NCBI GenBank assembly: GCA_903960945.1
Contig: CAJCCR010000018.1
Span: 1 to 42,388 of the forward strand
Source: an uncultured Planctomycetaceae bacterium
GTDB taxonomy: Bacteria; Planctomycetota; Planctomycetia; Gemmatales; Gemmataceae
Direction: 5' to 3'
Length of the DNA: 42,388 nt
Both the position numbers and the translations under genes were made by a program. The notes beneath the pieces were generated by a model, which saw only the letters and a list, made by a program, of their open reading frames with translations, was not told where the DNA came from and searched no databases. Positions 18,204 to 26,577 of the stretch are shown piece by piece (position 1 is the first letter of the stretch; each line of letters starts with the position of its first letter).

Positions 18204-18223
18204 AATTAGTTAACAACCGATTA

Positions 18224-18811
18224 TTATCGAGCAACAGTTTGCGTTGCTTTGAATTCTTCAAACTCAACCACTACAGAAGTACCTGGCTTAATTGATACCT
18301 TCTTGGAGAAGGATACATTCTTGCCATCTTCTTCTTTTGTAGCCTGAACATTGTAGCTGTAGGTTTTGCCATTTTCCAGAACTGGGGTGGCAAATGCTTC
18401 TTCAGTGTTGGTTCGGTTGATTACGTTTCCTTCGATGGAAATTTTTACATCCAAAGGAGCTTTGAAAACAACAGTAGCCTTATTGGAATCAATTGCGCCT
18501 TGTTTTGGGGCTGGCAGAGGTTTTGCCTGTGGTGGTTCTTGGGATTTTGCAGGTGCACTTGGAGCATACATTGGCATTGCTACCGCAGCGGAACCATAGC
18601 AGCCGCCGCATGAATATGCAACAACTGGGTAGCCATAGCAACCATAGCAGCTAGCGTAGGGTGCGTAAACTACTGGACGGTAAGCCATGTAACCACCGTA
18701 GCAACCACCACAGCAAGTATAAACTCGTGGTGGGGGGTAGCAGCATTTCCACCAGCAATCAGGGGCAGCGGTCGAAGTACTCATCATCGCAGCAAGAACA
18801 ACACTGTACAT
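18224..18811 (-). CDS. TIGR03000-domain protein with Cys/Gly/Tyr-rich region
   Basis: A planctomycete-specific protein of about 195 residues. After a short hydrophobic leader (MYSVVLAAMMSTSTAA), residues about 18-85 are unusually rich in Cys, Gly and Tyr, with repeated CGGCYG-like units. A Pro/Ala linker follows, then a C-terminal beta domain (about 115-190: ATVVFKAPLDVKISIEG, later FATPVLENGKTYSYNVQA) matching the TIGR03000 pattern. Start ATG 18811 is chosen over 18841 because GAGGAG lies 6 bases upstream. A secreted or cell-surface structural role stabilised by disulfides is plausible but unproven. It has a strong promoter and terminator of its own. Confidence 0.82.
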   Translation of the reverse strand: MYSVVLAAMMSTSTAAPDCWWKCCYPPPRVYTCCGGCYGGYMAYRPVVYAPYASCYGCYGYPVVAYSCGGCYGSAAVAMPMYAPSAPAKSQEPPQAKPLPAPKQGAIDSNKATVVFKAPLDVKISIEGNVINRTNTEEAFATPVLENGKTYSYNVQATKEEDGKNVSFSKKVSIKPGTSVVVEFEEFKATQTVAR

Positions 18812-18844
18812 AGAAAACTCCTCAATAAAATAAGTGTACATTTG

Positions 18845-18868
18845 AAAGGTTAAACTCAGGCAACCTTT
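18845..18868 (-). promoter_or_regulatory. inverted repeat at the predicted 5' end of the TIGR03000 transcript
   Basis: AAAGGTT (18845-18851) and AACCTTT (18862-18868) are perfect 7-base arms around 10 bases. They lie a few bases downstream of the start site predicted from the promoter at 18880-18908, so the mRNA would begin with a stem-loop. The rest of the gap up to ctpA (to 19115) holds no gene that I can see. Confidence 0.45.
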
Positions 18869-18879
18869 GCTAATAAAGT

Positions 18880-18908
18880 AAGATAGGGCAATTGGCTAAG
18901 TGTGTCAA
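18880..18908 (-). promoter_or_regulatory. sigma-70 promoter for the TIGR03000 gene
   Basis: On the minus strand, TTGACA (18908-18903), a 17-base spacer and TATCTT (18885-18880). The predicted start is near 18873, giving a leader of about 62 bases before ATG 18811. Confidence 0.65.
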
Positions 18909-19115
18909 TAAAATTAGGGGGATATCGAGAAAATGTACTGATTATTACTAGGGGCTTAATTGGTCAGTTTTTTACCCATTGCTTTTCTTTTCCTCCTTTT
19001 AAAATTTACGCAATTCTCCACTCCCTTTATTATTATGTTTTGTATTACAATAACTTGGCTTAGAGGATTGCAGTGGCCCTGTAAACTTTTACGGGCTTTC
19101 AAGGAGTGAAAAGTT

Positions 19116-20483
19116 ATGTCAAGGCGCAACTTGGGTTGGTTACTCGGTATTATTTCTGTTTCTTTGCTTGGCCTAGTTATTGTTGCCAATGCTCCTTCCC
19201 GCGAAAACGACCGTGATTACGAACTCGTTAGGCTTGTAGTTGATGTCCTGCACGAAGTTCGTGGTAGGTATGTCACCGAGATTTCCCCCCAGCGCGAACG
19301 CAAATTAGTGGAGGACATGATCAATGGCGGGCTCGAGCGGCTCGACCCCCATTCTTCTTACATTAATAATCGCGATTTCAAACAATTTAGTCGTAATAAC
19401 AAGGGTAAGTTTGGCGGCATTGGTATTCAGGTGGGCTATGATCGATCCAATCGTGGCTTGCTAACGGTGATAAGCCCAATGGTTGGAACCCCTGCGTATG
19501 AAGCGGGTGTTTTAGCGGGCGACACCATCGTGAAAATTGATGGTAAAAATACGGACAATATGCGTATCGACGAAGCAGTTGATTTGATTCAAGGTGATCC
19601 AGATTCCTTAATCACCCTTACCGTGGTTCATGACGGTGGCAAAGAGCCTGTAGATATTGGGATTCGAAGGGCCATTATTAAAGTGCAAAGCGTTTTGGGT
19701 GATAAGCGCAAGGAAAACAAAGAGTGGGATTATTTTCTCGATCAGAATTCGAAAATTGGCTATTTGAGAATTAGTTCGTTTAGTGAAACTGCATCCGCAG
19801 AGGTTAAAGATGTTATCGTAAATCTTCAAAAAGAGGGTGCGAAGGGATTGATTTTGGACCTTCGAAATAATCCTGGTGGGCTGTTAAAGGCTGCTGTAGA
19901 AATTTCAGACATGTTTCTTTCCGAGGGAAAAATCGTTAGCACTAGGGGTAGAAACCAGCAGGAAGAAGTAATCGATGCCAGGCCCGAAGGTACGATGTTT
20001 TTGCCCGCAGAAAAATATCCCATCGCTGTCTTGATCAATCGTAATAGCGCAAGTGCCAGCGAGATTCTTGCTGCTGCTTTGCAAGATCACAACCGAGCCG
20101 TGGTGATTGGCGAACGCAGTTATGGTAAGGGCAGTGTGCAAAACATCATAGATTTAGAAAACAAATCCAGTGCGTTGAAATTAACCACAGCAAGTTACTG
20201 GCGGCCGAGTGGCAAAAACATTCATCGTTTTCCTGATAGCAAAGAAACCGATGAGTGGGGCGTAAAGCCAAACCCTGATTACGAGATTATTTTGAAAGAT
20301 GAGGAAAGGCTTGAATTTCTTCTCGATCGAAGCGACAAGGACGTTATTCGCGATAAGAAGCCTGATGCTAAAAAAGTTGACAAAAAGCCTTTTGTAGACC
20401 GTGTATTAGAAAAGGCGGTTGAATATATCAACAACCATAAGGAAAAAGCTGCGCTCGATAATCTCCAACCCCGGGTATCATAA
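19116..20483 (+). CDS. ctpA: carboxy-terminal processing protease (S41 family, PDZ)
   Basis: A periplasmic serine protease of 455 residues. It has an N-terminal membrane anchor or signal (about 6-26), a PDZ domain (about 98-185; GIGIQVGY, GVLAGDTIVKIDG) and the S41 core with DLRNNPGG. The catalytic dyad is S313 in SASASEI and K338 in SYGKGSVQ, 25 residues apart as in E. coli Tsp. AAGGAG precedes the ATG by 9 bases. The charged C-terminal tail (about 395-455) has no domain. It is first of three plus-strand genes (ctpA, pseudouridine synthase, HisA-like). Confidence 0.95.
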   Translation: MSRRNLGWLLGIISVSLLGLVIVANAPSRENDRDYELVRLVVDVLHEVRGRYVTEISPQRERKLVEDMINGGLERLDPHSSYINNRDFKQFSRNNKGKFGGIGIQVGYDRSNRGLLTVISPMVGTPAYEAGVLAGDTIVKIDGKNTDNMRIDEAVDLIQGDPDSLITLTVVHDGGKEPVDIGIRRAIIKVQSVLGDKRKENKEWDYFLDQNSKIGYLRISSFSETASAEVKDVIVNLQKEGAKGLILDLRNNPGGLLKAAVEISDMFLSEGKIVSTRGRNQQEEVIDARPEGTMFLPAEKYPIAVLINRNSASASEILAAALQDHNRAVVIGERSYGKGSVQNIIDLENKSSALKLTTASYWRPSGKNIHRFPDSKETDEWGVKPNPDYEIILKDEERLEFLLDRSDKDVIRDKKPDAKKVDKKPFVDRVLEKAVEYINNHKEKAALDNLQPRVS

Positions 20484-20516
20484 GCGGATTATTCCTTTAA
20501 TTTTTGCGAGAAGTAT

Positions 20517-21257
20517 GTGGTTATAGAGCCTAGGGTTTTATTTGAAGATAACCACTGCTTGATTATCGAAAAGCCAGCAGGATTAGCGACTCAGGCGCCT
20601 GATCCCTACCCAAGCCTTGAGTCTTGGGCTCGCTGTTACCTTAAAACCAAATATGTAAAAGCAGGCAGGCCTTATCTTGGCATTCCACATCGATTAGATC
20701 GCCCGGTATCGGGAATTGTATTTTTCACCCGTAGTAGTAAAGCTGCTGCAAGAATCGCAGAACAGTTTCGAGAAAGAACTATCAGCAAACGATACCTTGC
20801 ATTGGTGGAAGCGGAGATCGACCCAGATGCACCTGAAAACCAATGTTGCTGGCTTGATTACATGGTTAAAATTCCAGATGTAGCAAAAGCGATGTTATGC
20901 AGCCATGATCAAGCAGGGGCAAAATTAGCCCAACTTGAAATGAAAGCGCTTAAAACTTCAAACGGGAATTCCTTATTAGATATTCATCTTCAAACAGGTA
21001 GGATGCATCAAATCCGTTTGCAATCTTCTTCACGAGGCTTTCCCATTGTTGGTGATTCCCATTATCAAGCAAAAGTGAGTTTGGATTTAAATCCTTCCGA
21101 TAAGCGCATCCTCTTGCATTCTTATTATCTAAAATTCCTGCACCCTATCAGTTACGAACCTGTGGAAGTTTGGTCCGAATTACCTAGCTACTACCCGCAA
21201 TGGGCCCAAGATTATATCCGCAATAATTTCTTTCCTTTGCTTTCTGAGAAAGCTTGA
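20517..21257 (+). CDS. RluA-family pseudouridine synthase
   Basis: Converts uridine to pseudouridine in rRNA or tRNA. The 246-residue protein has the catalytic motif HRLDRPVSG with the nucleophilic Asp, followed by SKRYLALVE and the conserved LQTGRMHQIRLQ stretch of the RluA/RluD family. There is no N-terminal S4 domain, so it is the short type; the target site cannot be assigned. Start GTG at 20517 lacks a good Shine-Dalgarno sequence. It is 33 bases after ctpA and 4 bases before the HisA-like gene. Confidence 0.92.
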   Translation: MVIEPRVLFEDNHCLIIEKPAGLATQAPDPYPSLESWARCYLKTKYVKAGRPYLGIPHRLDRPVSGIVFFTRSSKAAARIAEQFRERTISKRYLALVEAEIDPDAPENQCCWLDYMVKIPDVAKAMLCSHDQAGAKLAQLEMKALKTSNGNSLLDIHLQTGRMHQIRLQSSSRGFPIVGDSHYQAKVSLDLNPSDKRILLHSYYLKFLHPISYEPVEVWSELPSYYPQWAQDYIRNNFFPLLSEKA

Positions 21258-21261
21258 TGCA

Positions 21262-21996
21262 ATGCGTGTGATAGCTGCTGTCGATATTTTAAATAGTCAG
21301 GTTGTTGCGGGATTATCGGGCGTCCGAGAGTCGTATAAGCCTTTGATTTCAAAGCTTGTAAGTGCAACTGATCCATTTAAATTGATTATGGGAATGCGAG
21401 AGGTTTTGGGCATCAACGATTTTTATATCGCAGATTTAGATGCGATTTTAACAGGGAAAAAGAATGAGCATCTTTATTCTTCGTTGGTAAAAGAGGGGTT
21501 CCATATTTATTTGGATGCTGGCTCTAAGAATTGTGCAGACCTTCAATATTTGATGAACATGAATGTTTTTAAAGTGGTTGCAGGATTGGAAACTATTGAA
21601 AGCAGTGAAGAGCTGGAAACCGCAGCCAAGAGGTTTGGGAGTCGGTTGGTTTTTTCATTGGACATGAAAAATGGTGTGCCTTTTACCAACCGAGAGGAAC
21701 TGGTTTTAAAATCACCTCAATCCATAATGATGGATGCTATTAATGCTGGCGTTGATCATCTTTTTATTCTTGATTTAGCAAAAGTTGGAACAGGAAAAGG
21801 GGCTTCAACTGATGGTTTGGTCGCAAAAGCTAGAGCCCAATCAGAAGAGATCTTCATCATGGCGGGTGGTGGAATTGGGAGTTTTCAAGATGTTATAGGC
21901 TTGAAAACTTCAGGTGCGAATGCAGTGGTTGTTTCTCGTGCGTTGCACGATGGAACTTTTGATAGGGAAACAATAAAGGAAATATTAGCTTTCTAA
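21262..21996 (+). CDS. HisA/HisF-like TIM-barrel protein linked to the H4MPT gene group
   Basis: A 244-residue member of the His_biosynth fold. The two catalytic aspartates of HisA have counterparts, D8 in AAVDILN and D134 in FSLDMKNG, and the C-terminal phosphate-binding MAGGGIG and ANAVVVSRAL segments are kept. It differs from true HisA in the front half, lacking the usual DGxxVRL motif, and no his genes lie nearby. HisA-like proteins of this type occur in archaea and in bacteria with methanopterin-linked C1 genes, so a cofactor-biosynthetic role is inferred from position. Its last 12 bases overlap the 3' end of the PTPS-like gene. Confidence 0.8.
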   Translation: MRVIAAVDILNSQVVAGLSGVRESYKPLISKLVSATDPFKLIMGMREVLGINDFYIADLDAILTGKKNEHLYSSLVKEGFHIYLDAGSKNCADLQYLMNMNVFKVVAGLETIESSEELETAAKRFGSRLVFSLDMKNGVPFTNREELVLKSPQSIMMDAINAGVDHLFILDLAKVGTGKGASTDGLVAKARAQSEEIFIMAGGGIGSFQDVIGLKTSGANAVVVSRALHDGTFDRETIKEILAF

Positions 21997-22476
21997 TTCG
22001 CAGGTTGCTGATTGGCCAAAACTTTCTTCGACCTCAACCCGCAAAATTTCAGGTGTATAATTGTGCTGTTTCTTCAAGCTTTCTAGCAGGCTTTTTCCAA
22101 TATAAAGCGCCAATTGTTCTGCAGTAGTGTTTGATATGGGCAAAATCACGCAGTCTTCTGCGGGGAAAATCCATTCCTTTTCTTTGTATTTAACGCAAAC
22201 TCTTGTGCCTTCTTCCCGAACTTCGATGACTTTATTGTTTTTTGCAAGCATCATGCGATGATCAAGTAGATCGGTGATTTCTTTGGTACGGTGTTTTAGA
22301 GCGATAAAGTCGAAAACATAGTGGTTTTCATCGAGTTTGCCTTCGATTTCAATCTTGGCTCGATAGTTATGCCCATGAATTCTTTCGCATTTGCTGTTCT
22401 CATAGCTAATGAAATGCCCAGAGCAGAAAACCAGGTGATCTTTGGTTACAGTGATCTTGTATTTTTCATTTGCCAT
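21985..22476 (-). CDS. 6-pyruvoyl-tetrahydropterin synthase / 6-carboxytetrahydropterin synthase family protein
   Basis: A zinc-dependent pterin enzyme family of 163 residues. Zinc ligands H21 (FCSGHF), H34 and H36 (HGHNY), catalytic C30 and the DH of LLDH are present, as is a late glutamate (VEVEESF). About 45 residues are inserted between the DH and the NTTAE motif compared with E. coli QueD. QueD makes the queuosine precursor, and other PTPS groups act on dihydroneopterin triphosphate. Being last in the Mch gene run suggests a pterin role in H4MPT synthesis (inference). GGAAAA precedes the ATG. Confidence 0.9.
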   Translation of the reverse strand: MANEKYKITVTKDHLVFCSGHFISYENSKCERIHGHNYRAKIEIEGKLDENHYVFDFIALKHRTKEITDLLDHRMMLAKNNKVIEVREEGTRVCVKYKEKEWIFPAEDCVILPISNTTAEQLALYIGKSLLESLKKQHNYTPEILRVEVEESFGQSATCELES

Positions 22477-22533
22477 GCCGTTTTCCAGTCAATGAATGAG
22501 TGCGCCTTGTTCTAGAAGATATTTTATGAATAA

Positions 22534-23460
22534 TTAAAAGTCTGGCGCAGTTCTTCGTAAAGCATTTTCAATTCCATCGGACCAAGGGAAGGTTAGGGGT
22601 AGCGAGATTTGCCCAAGGCGCAGGGCGATAAAAAGGGTGACAGCAATCAAATCAGCAGTGGCGCCCGGGTTTCGTTTGTTGCCTTCCATGCGAAGCCAGC
22701 GGTCAAGTTCCTTGAATTCGGTCCAGCCAGATTCTTTTAAGGGCCATTGTTTTTCTAAAACTTTTTTGGCCCTTTCAGAAGATTCCTTGGCATCATTGGG
22801 ACCACATTTGCGCAAAATCAATGTGTCGGGGTACTTCCCCATTAAATATAGATGGGTGAAGATGATGGCGCCTTCCATGCAGCCCAGTTGCTCTAGCGCA
22901 CCGCCCAGGGTTGGAATTGCATCATTGAAAATCGCAGAATACCCATCCGCATATTGTTTGGCAATTAGGTCACGATCCTGCGCCAATCGCATGGCTTCCA
23001 AAAGTGTGCAGGTCGGAACATCCTTAATATCAGCTTGGGGTTCTTTACCCATGCCGCCTGGGGATGCAAGTCGGATTGCATCATAAATAATTTTTGTTTC
23101 TTCGATCGAGATGTCTGCAATTGCTTTTTGCATTTCTTTTTTTAGTTCTGCGCCATTGTTTGCGAATGCAACCGGAGCAAACAAAAGGATGATTCCAAGG
23201 TTAGTATTGGTTCCAACGGAGTTTTTAGTTGTTTTGACTGATTCAAAAATAGAATTGCCCAAACCCAGTTTTCGAGTTTTGCTAAGAATGGGAGCAATGG
23301 CACCCGCACTTAAAATAAAATCTGTGAAATGAAGGTTACGAAACGAAGCGAGAGGGTGGACATTCCCGATTTTTCGCGCAGTTGCCTCCCAAATACATGC
23401 TGCATGAATTTGTCGTGATAGTTCTAATTCAAGCATAGTTTCTTCAGGAATGGTTTGCAT
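22534..23460 (-). CDS. CitG/MdcB-like (triphosphoribosyl-dephospho-CoA synthase family) protein
   Basis: A 308-residue helical protein of the PF01874 family, with the N-terminal IHAACIWEATARKIGNVHP and a later GTNTNLGIILLFAP that match its conserved nucleotide-binding glycines. No citrate or malonate lyase genes are here, so the citrate-lyase prosthetic-group role does not fit. CitG-like proteins recur beside mch in H4MPT-using bacteria and archaea and are thought to act in cofactor synthesis. The frame extends to 23562, but ATG 23460 fits the family start better and overlaps the upstream ATP-grasp gene by 17 bases; ATG 23436 is also possible. Confidence 0.85.
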   Translation of the reverse strand: MQTIPEETMLELELSRQIHAACIWEATARKIGNVHPLASFRNLHFTDFILSAGAIAPILSKTRKLGLGNSIFESVKTTKNSVGTNTNLGIILLFAPVAFANNGAELKKEMQKAIADISIEETKIIYDAIRLASPGGMGKEPQADIKDVPTCTLLEAMRLAQDRDLIAKQYADGYSAIFNDAIPTLGGALEQLGCMEGAIIFTHLYLMGKYPDTLILRKCGPNDAKESSERAKKVLEKQWPLKESGWTEFKELDRWLRMEGNKRNPGATADLIAVTLFIALRLGQISLPLTFPWSDGIENALRRTAPDF

Positions 23461-24301
23461 AAATAAGTATTTCTCTTGCGATATCGATTCCTGTAACTGG
23501 TGCAAATGCCTTCCATCCTGGAACAGCATTGACTTCCAAAACCAACCATTTTCCATTCTCATCCAATATCAAATCAACTCCTGCAATTTCAGCCCCCACT
23601 GCGTTGGAAGCTTTGATTCCAATCTCTTCAAGATTGGAGCTTAGTTTGTATGCTTCGCCTTTTCCACCTTGTGCAACATTGGTCATCCAAGCGCCTTGGG
23701 GAGCAGTTCGCTTCATCCCTCCAAGTACTTTTTTACCGAGAATAAATATGCGAAGATCCCATCCTGGGTGTTTGATATAGGGTTGCAGATAGATGACGCC
23801 CCCGATCTTTTCGATCGCACGAAATACCCGCCATGCCAGTTGCTCATCTTCGATCCGTAATATTCCCCTACCTTCTGCGCCAAATAAAGGTTTTACAACG
23901 ATATCTCTGCCAAATCTTTCGAAGGCTTCCATTGCGGTATCAGAATCTTGACAGCAAAAAGTATGGGGAATATCTAGCCCATGTGATTGTAGAAGTTCGC
24001 TTGCAAGAAATTTATCCACTGCAGATTCGAGTGCCCGGGGTGGGTTTAAAACTTTTTTACCCTGACGCTGTAGGGCATGCAGTACATCCATTCTAAAAAC
24101 AACCTGTTCCAAAGAACCCGGCGGCATGGTTCGGATGATGGTGCAATCTGCTTCTTCAAACGCTTGTTTTGAAGGCTGTGCCAGCGAGTGGGATATTAAG
24201 CGGAAGTCGGTTACATGGGCTTTAACCCCTAGGGATTGTGCTGCCCGCAGCAAGTCTTTGACATGCCAACCTTCTTTGCCGCCCATGATGTTGAAAATCA
24301 T
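23444..24301 (-). CDS. RimK-type ATP-grasp ligase, MptN-like
   Basis: A 285-residue ATP-grasp enzyme. The N-terminus has GWHVKDLLRAAQ. The ATP-binding strands are VVKPLFGAEGRGI and LQPYIKHPGWDLRIFILG, with metal-binding residues in LVLEVNAVPGW. This is the group containing archaeal MptN, which adds glutamate to tetrahydromethanopterin, and the RimK-like protein of Methylobacterium H4MPT clusters. The likely job is ligation of an amino acid to the pterin cofactor (inference from family and from the mch gene 27 bases upstream). General RimK (S6 glutamylation) is the alternative. Confidence 0.85.
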   Translation of the reverse strand: MIFNIMGGKEGWHVKDLLRAAQSLGVKAHVTDFRLISHSLAQPSKQAFEEADCTIIRTMPPGSLEQVVFRMDVLHALQRQGKKVLNPPRALESAVDKFLASELLQSHGLDIPHTFCCQDSDTAMEAFERFGRDIVVKPLFGAEGRGILRIEDEQLAWRVFRAIEKIGGVIYLQPYIKHPGWDLRIFILGKKVLGGMKRTAPQGAWMTNVAQGGKGEAYKLSSNLEEIGIKASNAVGAEIAGVDLILDENGKWLVLEVNAVPGWKAFAPVTGIDIAREILIYANHS

Positions 24302-24328
24302 AAATAATGTCCGTGAATGAAAGTGGAA

Positions 24329-25282
24329 TTAGTTCCAAGATTTGTTAAGCAAGTTGGTTTCAAACTTACCGAACTGGAAACACCTTCCCGTTTTCAAATT
24401 GTAAAAGTGGACAGTTGCAGGGGAAAAGAGGAGGGGGTCAATTTTGTAGAAATCCCCTTTCACTTTGCGAAAGATTTCTGCGAAAGGTTGTCCATGATCG
24501 GAAGAGGAGTTTGAGGGAACTTTGGGGCCAAAGCTTGCAATGATATCATCTTCGGTATCGACCCAAAGATGCACTGCTGCGCCATATAGTATTGCATCAT
24601 TAGTGCGGCCAATCGCTTCAGTGAAATCCGGGGATGGTGGCGACAAGGGCGCCCAGCCTGCACCTTGTTTGATCGCATCTATAGGGAATTTTAACTCATG
24701 AAGTTTGTGCATTGCTGTTTCAACACTTCGTGCAACTATCTGGATAGAGCCTGCAATACTGCCAGTTGGTGCACCTAAAAGGGTGATTTTTTCATGAGGC
24801 AATTCCAGCTTGGAAGATAAATAATCAAAGACTGCAGAGTCGGGCGCTTTGCTTGTTTCGAGGATGCCAACAACATGGGGGGATTTTTCTCTGCCTGGAA
24901 TATGGTTGAATAAATCTTCGCTGCCATAGTGGGCGCGCATGGGGCCTGAACCCATTGCAAAAAACTTTCCCACAGCAATTTGCCAGCCCGCGTATTGCGA
25001 TGCCAGGCATGAAAGAACGGGGTGATCGGTGGCAACTGCGATGGCAGGCCCTTTCCATAAATCTAGATGGCTGGGGGCCAACGAAATTTTAGCAAGGCCG
25101 GACATGCAAGCCCTTGCTAGTTCCAACCCTGCTTGGATTCCACCTTTTGCTTTTATGCCAAAATCGAGAAAAGTTCCATTCGCCTCTGTTTTGCTTACTT
25201 CTAAACCAAGTTCGTTTATTCTAGCTTGGGCACGATTTACAATGCGCAGGGCGCCAGCGTTAAGATTTAAATTGACTGTCAT
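24329..25282 (-). CDS. mch: methenyltetrahydromethanopterin cyclohydrolase
   Basis: Hydrolyses N5,N10-methenyl-H4MPT to N5-formyl-H4MPT in the oxidation of formaldehyde to formate (reverse in reduction). The 317-residue length matches the family. Recognisable stretches include GGIQAGLELARACM, the AVGKFFAMGSGPMRA loop, LLGAPTGSIAG and GRTNDAILYG. The start is ATG 25282, with GAGGA just upstream; the longer frame to 25363 runs into the end of the upstream ATP-grasp gene and is not supported. It is the one catalytic C1-transfer gene in the window and anchors the function of its neighbours. Confidence 0.95.
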   Translation of the reverse strand: MTVNLNLNAGALRIVNRAQARINELGLEVSKTEANGTFLDFGIKAKGGIQAGLELARACMSGLAKISLAPSHLDLWKGPAIAVATDHPVLSCLASQYAGWQIAVGKFFAMGSGPMRAHYGSEDLFNHIPGREKSPHVVGILETSKAPDSAVFDYLSSKLELPHEKITLLGAPTGSIAGSIQIVARSVETAMHKLHELKFPIDAIKQGAGWAPLSPPSPDFTEAIGRTNDAILYGAAVHLWVDTEDDIIASFGPKVPSNSSSDHGQPFAEIFRKVKGDFYKIDPLLFSPATVHFYNLKTGRCFQFGKFETNLLNKSWN

Positions 25283-25331
25283 GCGATCCTCGATTTTATG
25301 TTGATCAAAACAAATACTTTTAATCAGACAA

Positions 25332-26519
25332 TTAAACCAAGTTGTTTCGCAAAGTGCCAACATGGAATAGTGAGTCTAATTGAGAAGTTCGTGTTTTCAA
25401 TTGCGCTTTAACTTCGGTTAAAGAGTCTGCTTTAGCAAAAATAGTGACAACTGGTGAGCCCTTTTGAATGGCAGAGCCGATTTTTGGAATATCTGAAAAA
25501 GGTGAAAATAACCAAGGATTTGCCTCGATTGAAAGCCAAGGTGCTTCCTCTGGAATCAAAATATCATGTGGAGCATAGTAGATGGCTTTCCCAATAACGG
25601 CTGTTTCGCTGGGAGCAGGGTTTTCATAAATAGGCTTGATACCAAAAGCTTGCATGTGTTTAGTTATAAAATTTTGCCCTAGGGCTAATTCCAATACTTC
25701 CATGGAAGCTGTATAGCGGGGATTTATCTCGAGTGGGTAGACCTTTGAATCATTTAAAATGTAGTCCATCCCTAGTAGGCCAAGGGGGTGATAATTGCTG
25801 GAAATTATTTCGCCAATTGTTTGAAGTTCTGTTAGTTCGGAGTTGCAAGGTTTTACTGGTCCTATGTTGCCCGAATATAAGAAATCATCTGCGTGCAAAG
25901 ATTGTGTGCCTGAAGATTGAATAGTCGTTCCTAAAAGTTCAAAGCCTGATTCGTTAAAGCAAAAGATGGCACTACGACTTTCGCCTTTTATGAATTCTTG
26001 ATAGTAAAAATCAGCATCATCTATCATTGCTTGTTTACTTGTATCAAAAGGCTTTATTCCAAGCCCTCCAGAACGGTTTTTAGGTTTGCAAAGATATGAG
26101 GTTTCATTTTTTAAATCTTTGGTACTGGTAATAATAGCAGGTGTATTTATTTGCTTGGACTTTAGCAGATTATAAAATCCAGGAGTATTTCTGAGATTGG
26201 TGAGGGTGCTACCAGTAATGCCTAGAACAGTGCGTTCGGCAGAGATTGAATGTAAGAGTAGGGAATGGTTCTCTAGACCACCTGTATAAAGTATGGGTGC
26301 AACCGGGGCAGTTTGGATCAAGTCCGAGATTTCATTGGGAAACGATTTTGTAATAAGGGTGGTGGGGGCGTTTTTTGCGAGGTCTTCATCTGCGTAAAGA
26401 TCGATGCACCATGGCTGATAACCCGCTCTTATGCACGAAAATGCCAAAGCGCGAACGCTTGCCCCTATTAATATTAAGGTTGCATTATCGCCTTTGAGAG
26501 GTAAATTGAATCCTGCCAT
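25332..26519 (-). CDS. ATP-grasp protein of the H4MPT-linked C1 group
   Basis: A 395-residue ATP-grasp enzyme distinct from the RimK type. It begins with a nucleotide-binding strand (ATLILIGASVRALAFSC), has the central ATP loop CKPKNRSGGLGIKPF and the metal-binding LEINPRYTASMEVLE. ATP-grasp proteins resembling carbamoyl-phosphate synthase (called Orf17 in Methylobacterium, as I recall) accompany mch in methylotrophs and planctomycetes; their exact reaction is unproven. It is the first gene of the minus-strand run and starts only 58 bases from the divergent PVC cytochrome-like gene. Confidence 0.8.
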   Translation of the reverse strand: MAGFNLPLKGDNATLILIGASVRALAFSCIRAGYQPWCIDLYADEDLAKNAPTTLITKSFPNEISDLIQTAPVAPILYTGGLENHSLLLHSISAERTVLGITGSTLTNLRNTPGFYNLLKSKQINTPAIITSTKDLKNETSYLCKPKNRSGGLGIKPFDTSKQAMIDDADFYYQEFIKGESRSAIFCFNESGFELLGTTIQSSGTQSLHADDFLYSGNIGPVKPCNSELTELQTIGEIISSNYHPLGLLGMDYILNDSKVYPLEINPRYTASMEVLELALGQNFITKHMQAFGIKPIYENPAPSETAVIGKAIYYAPHDILIPEEAPWLSIEANPWLFSPFSDIPKIGSAIQKGSPVVTIFAKADSLTEVKAQLKTRTSQLDSLFHVGTLRNNLV

Positions 26520-26577
26520 GATTAAGAACCTTTTGGATACACTTGATTAAAGCAGTCTACTGGAAACAGGTGCAATC

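Noticed and set aside
25283..25363. N-terminal extension of Mch
   Set aside because: It overlaps the end of the upstream ATP-grasp gene, has no conserved residues, and ATG 25282 has a good ribosome site.
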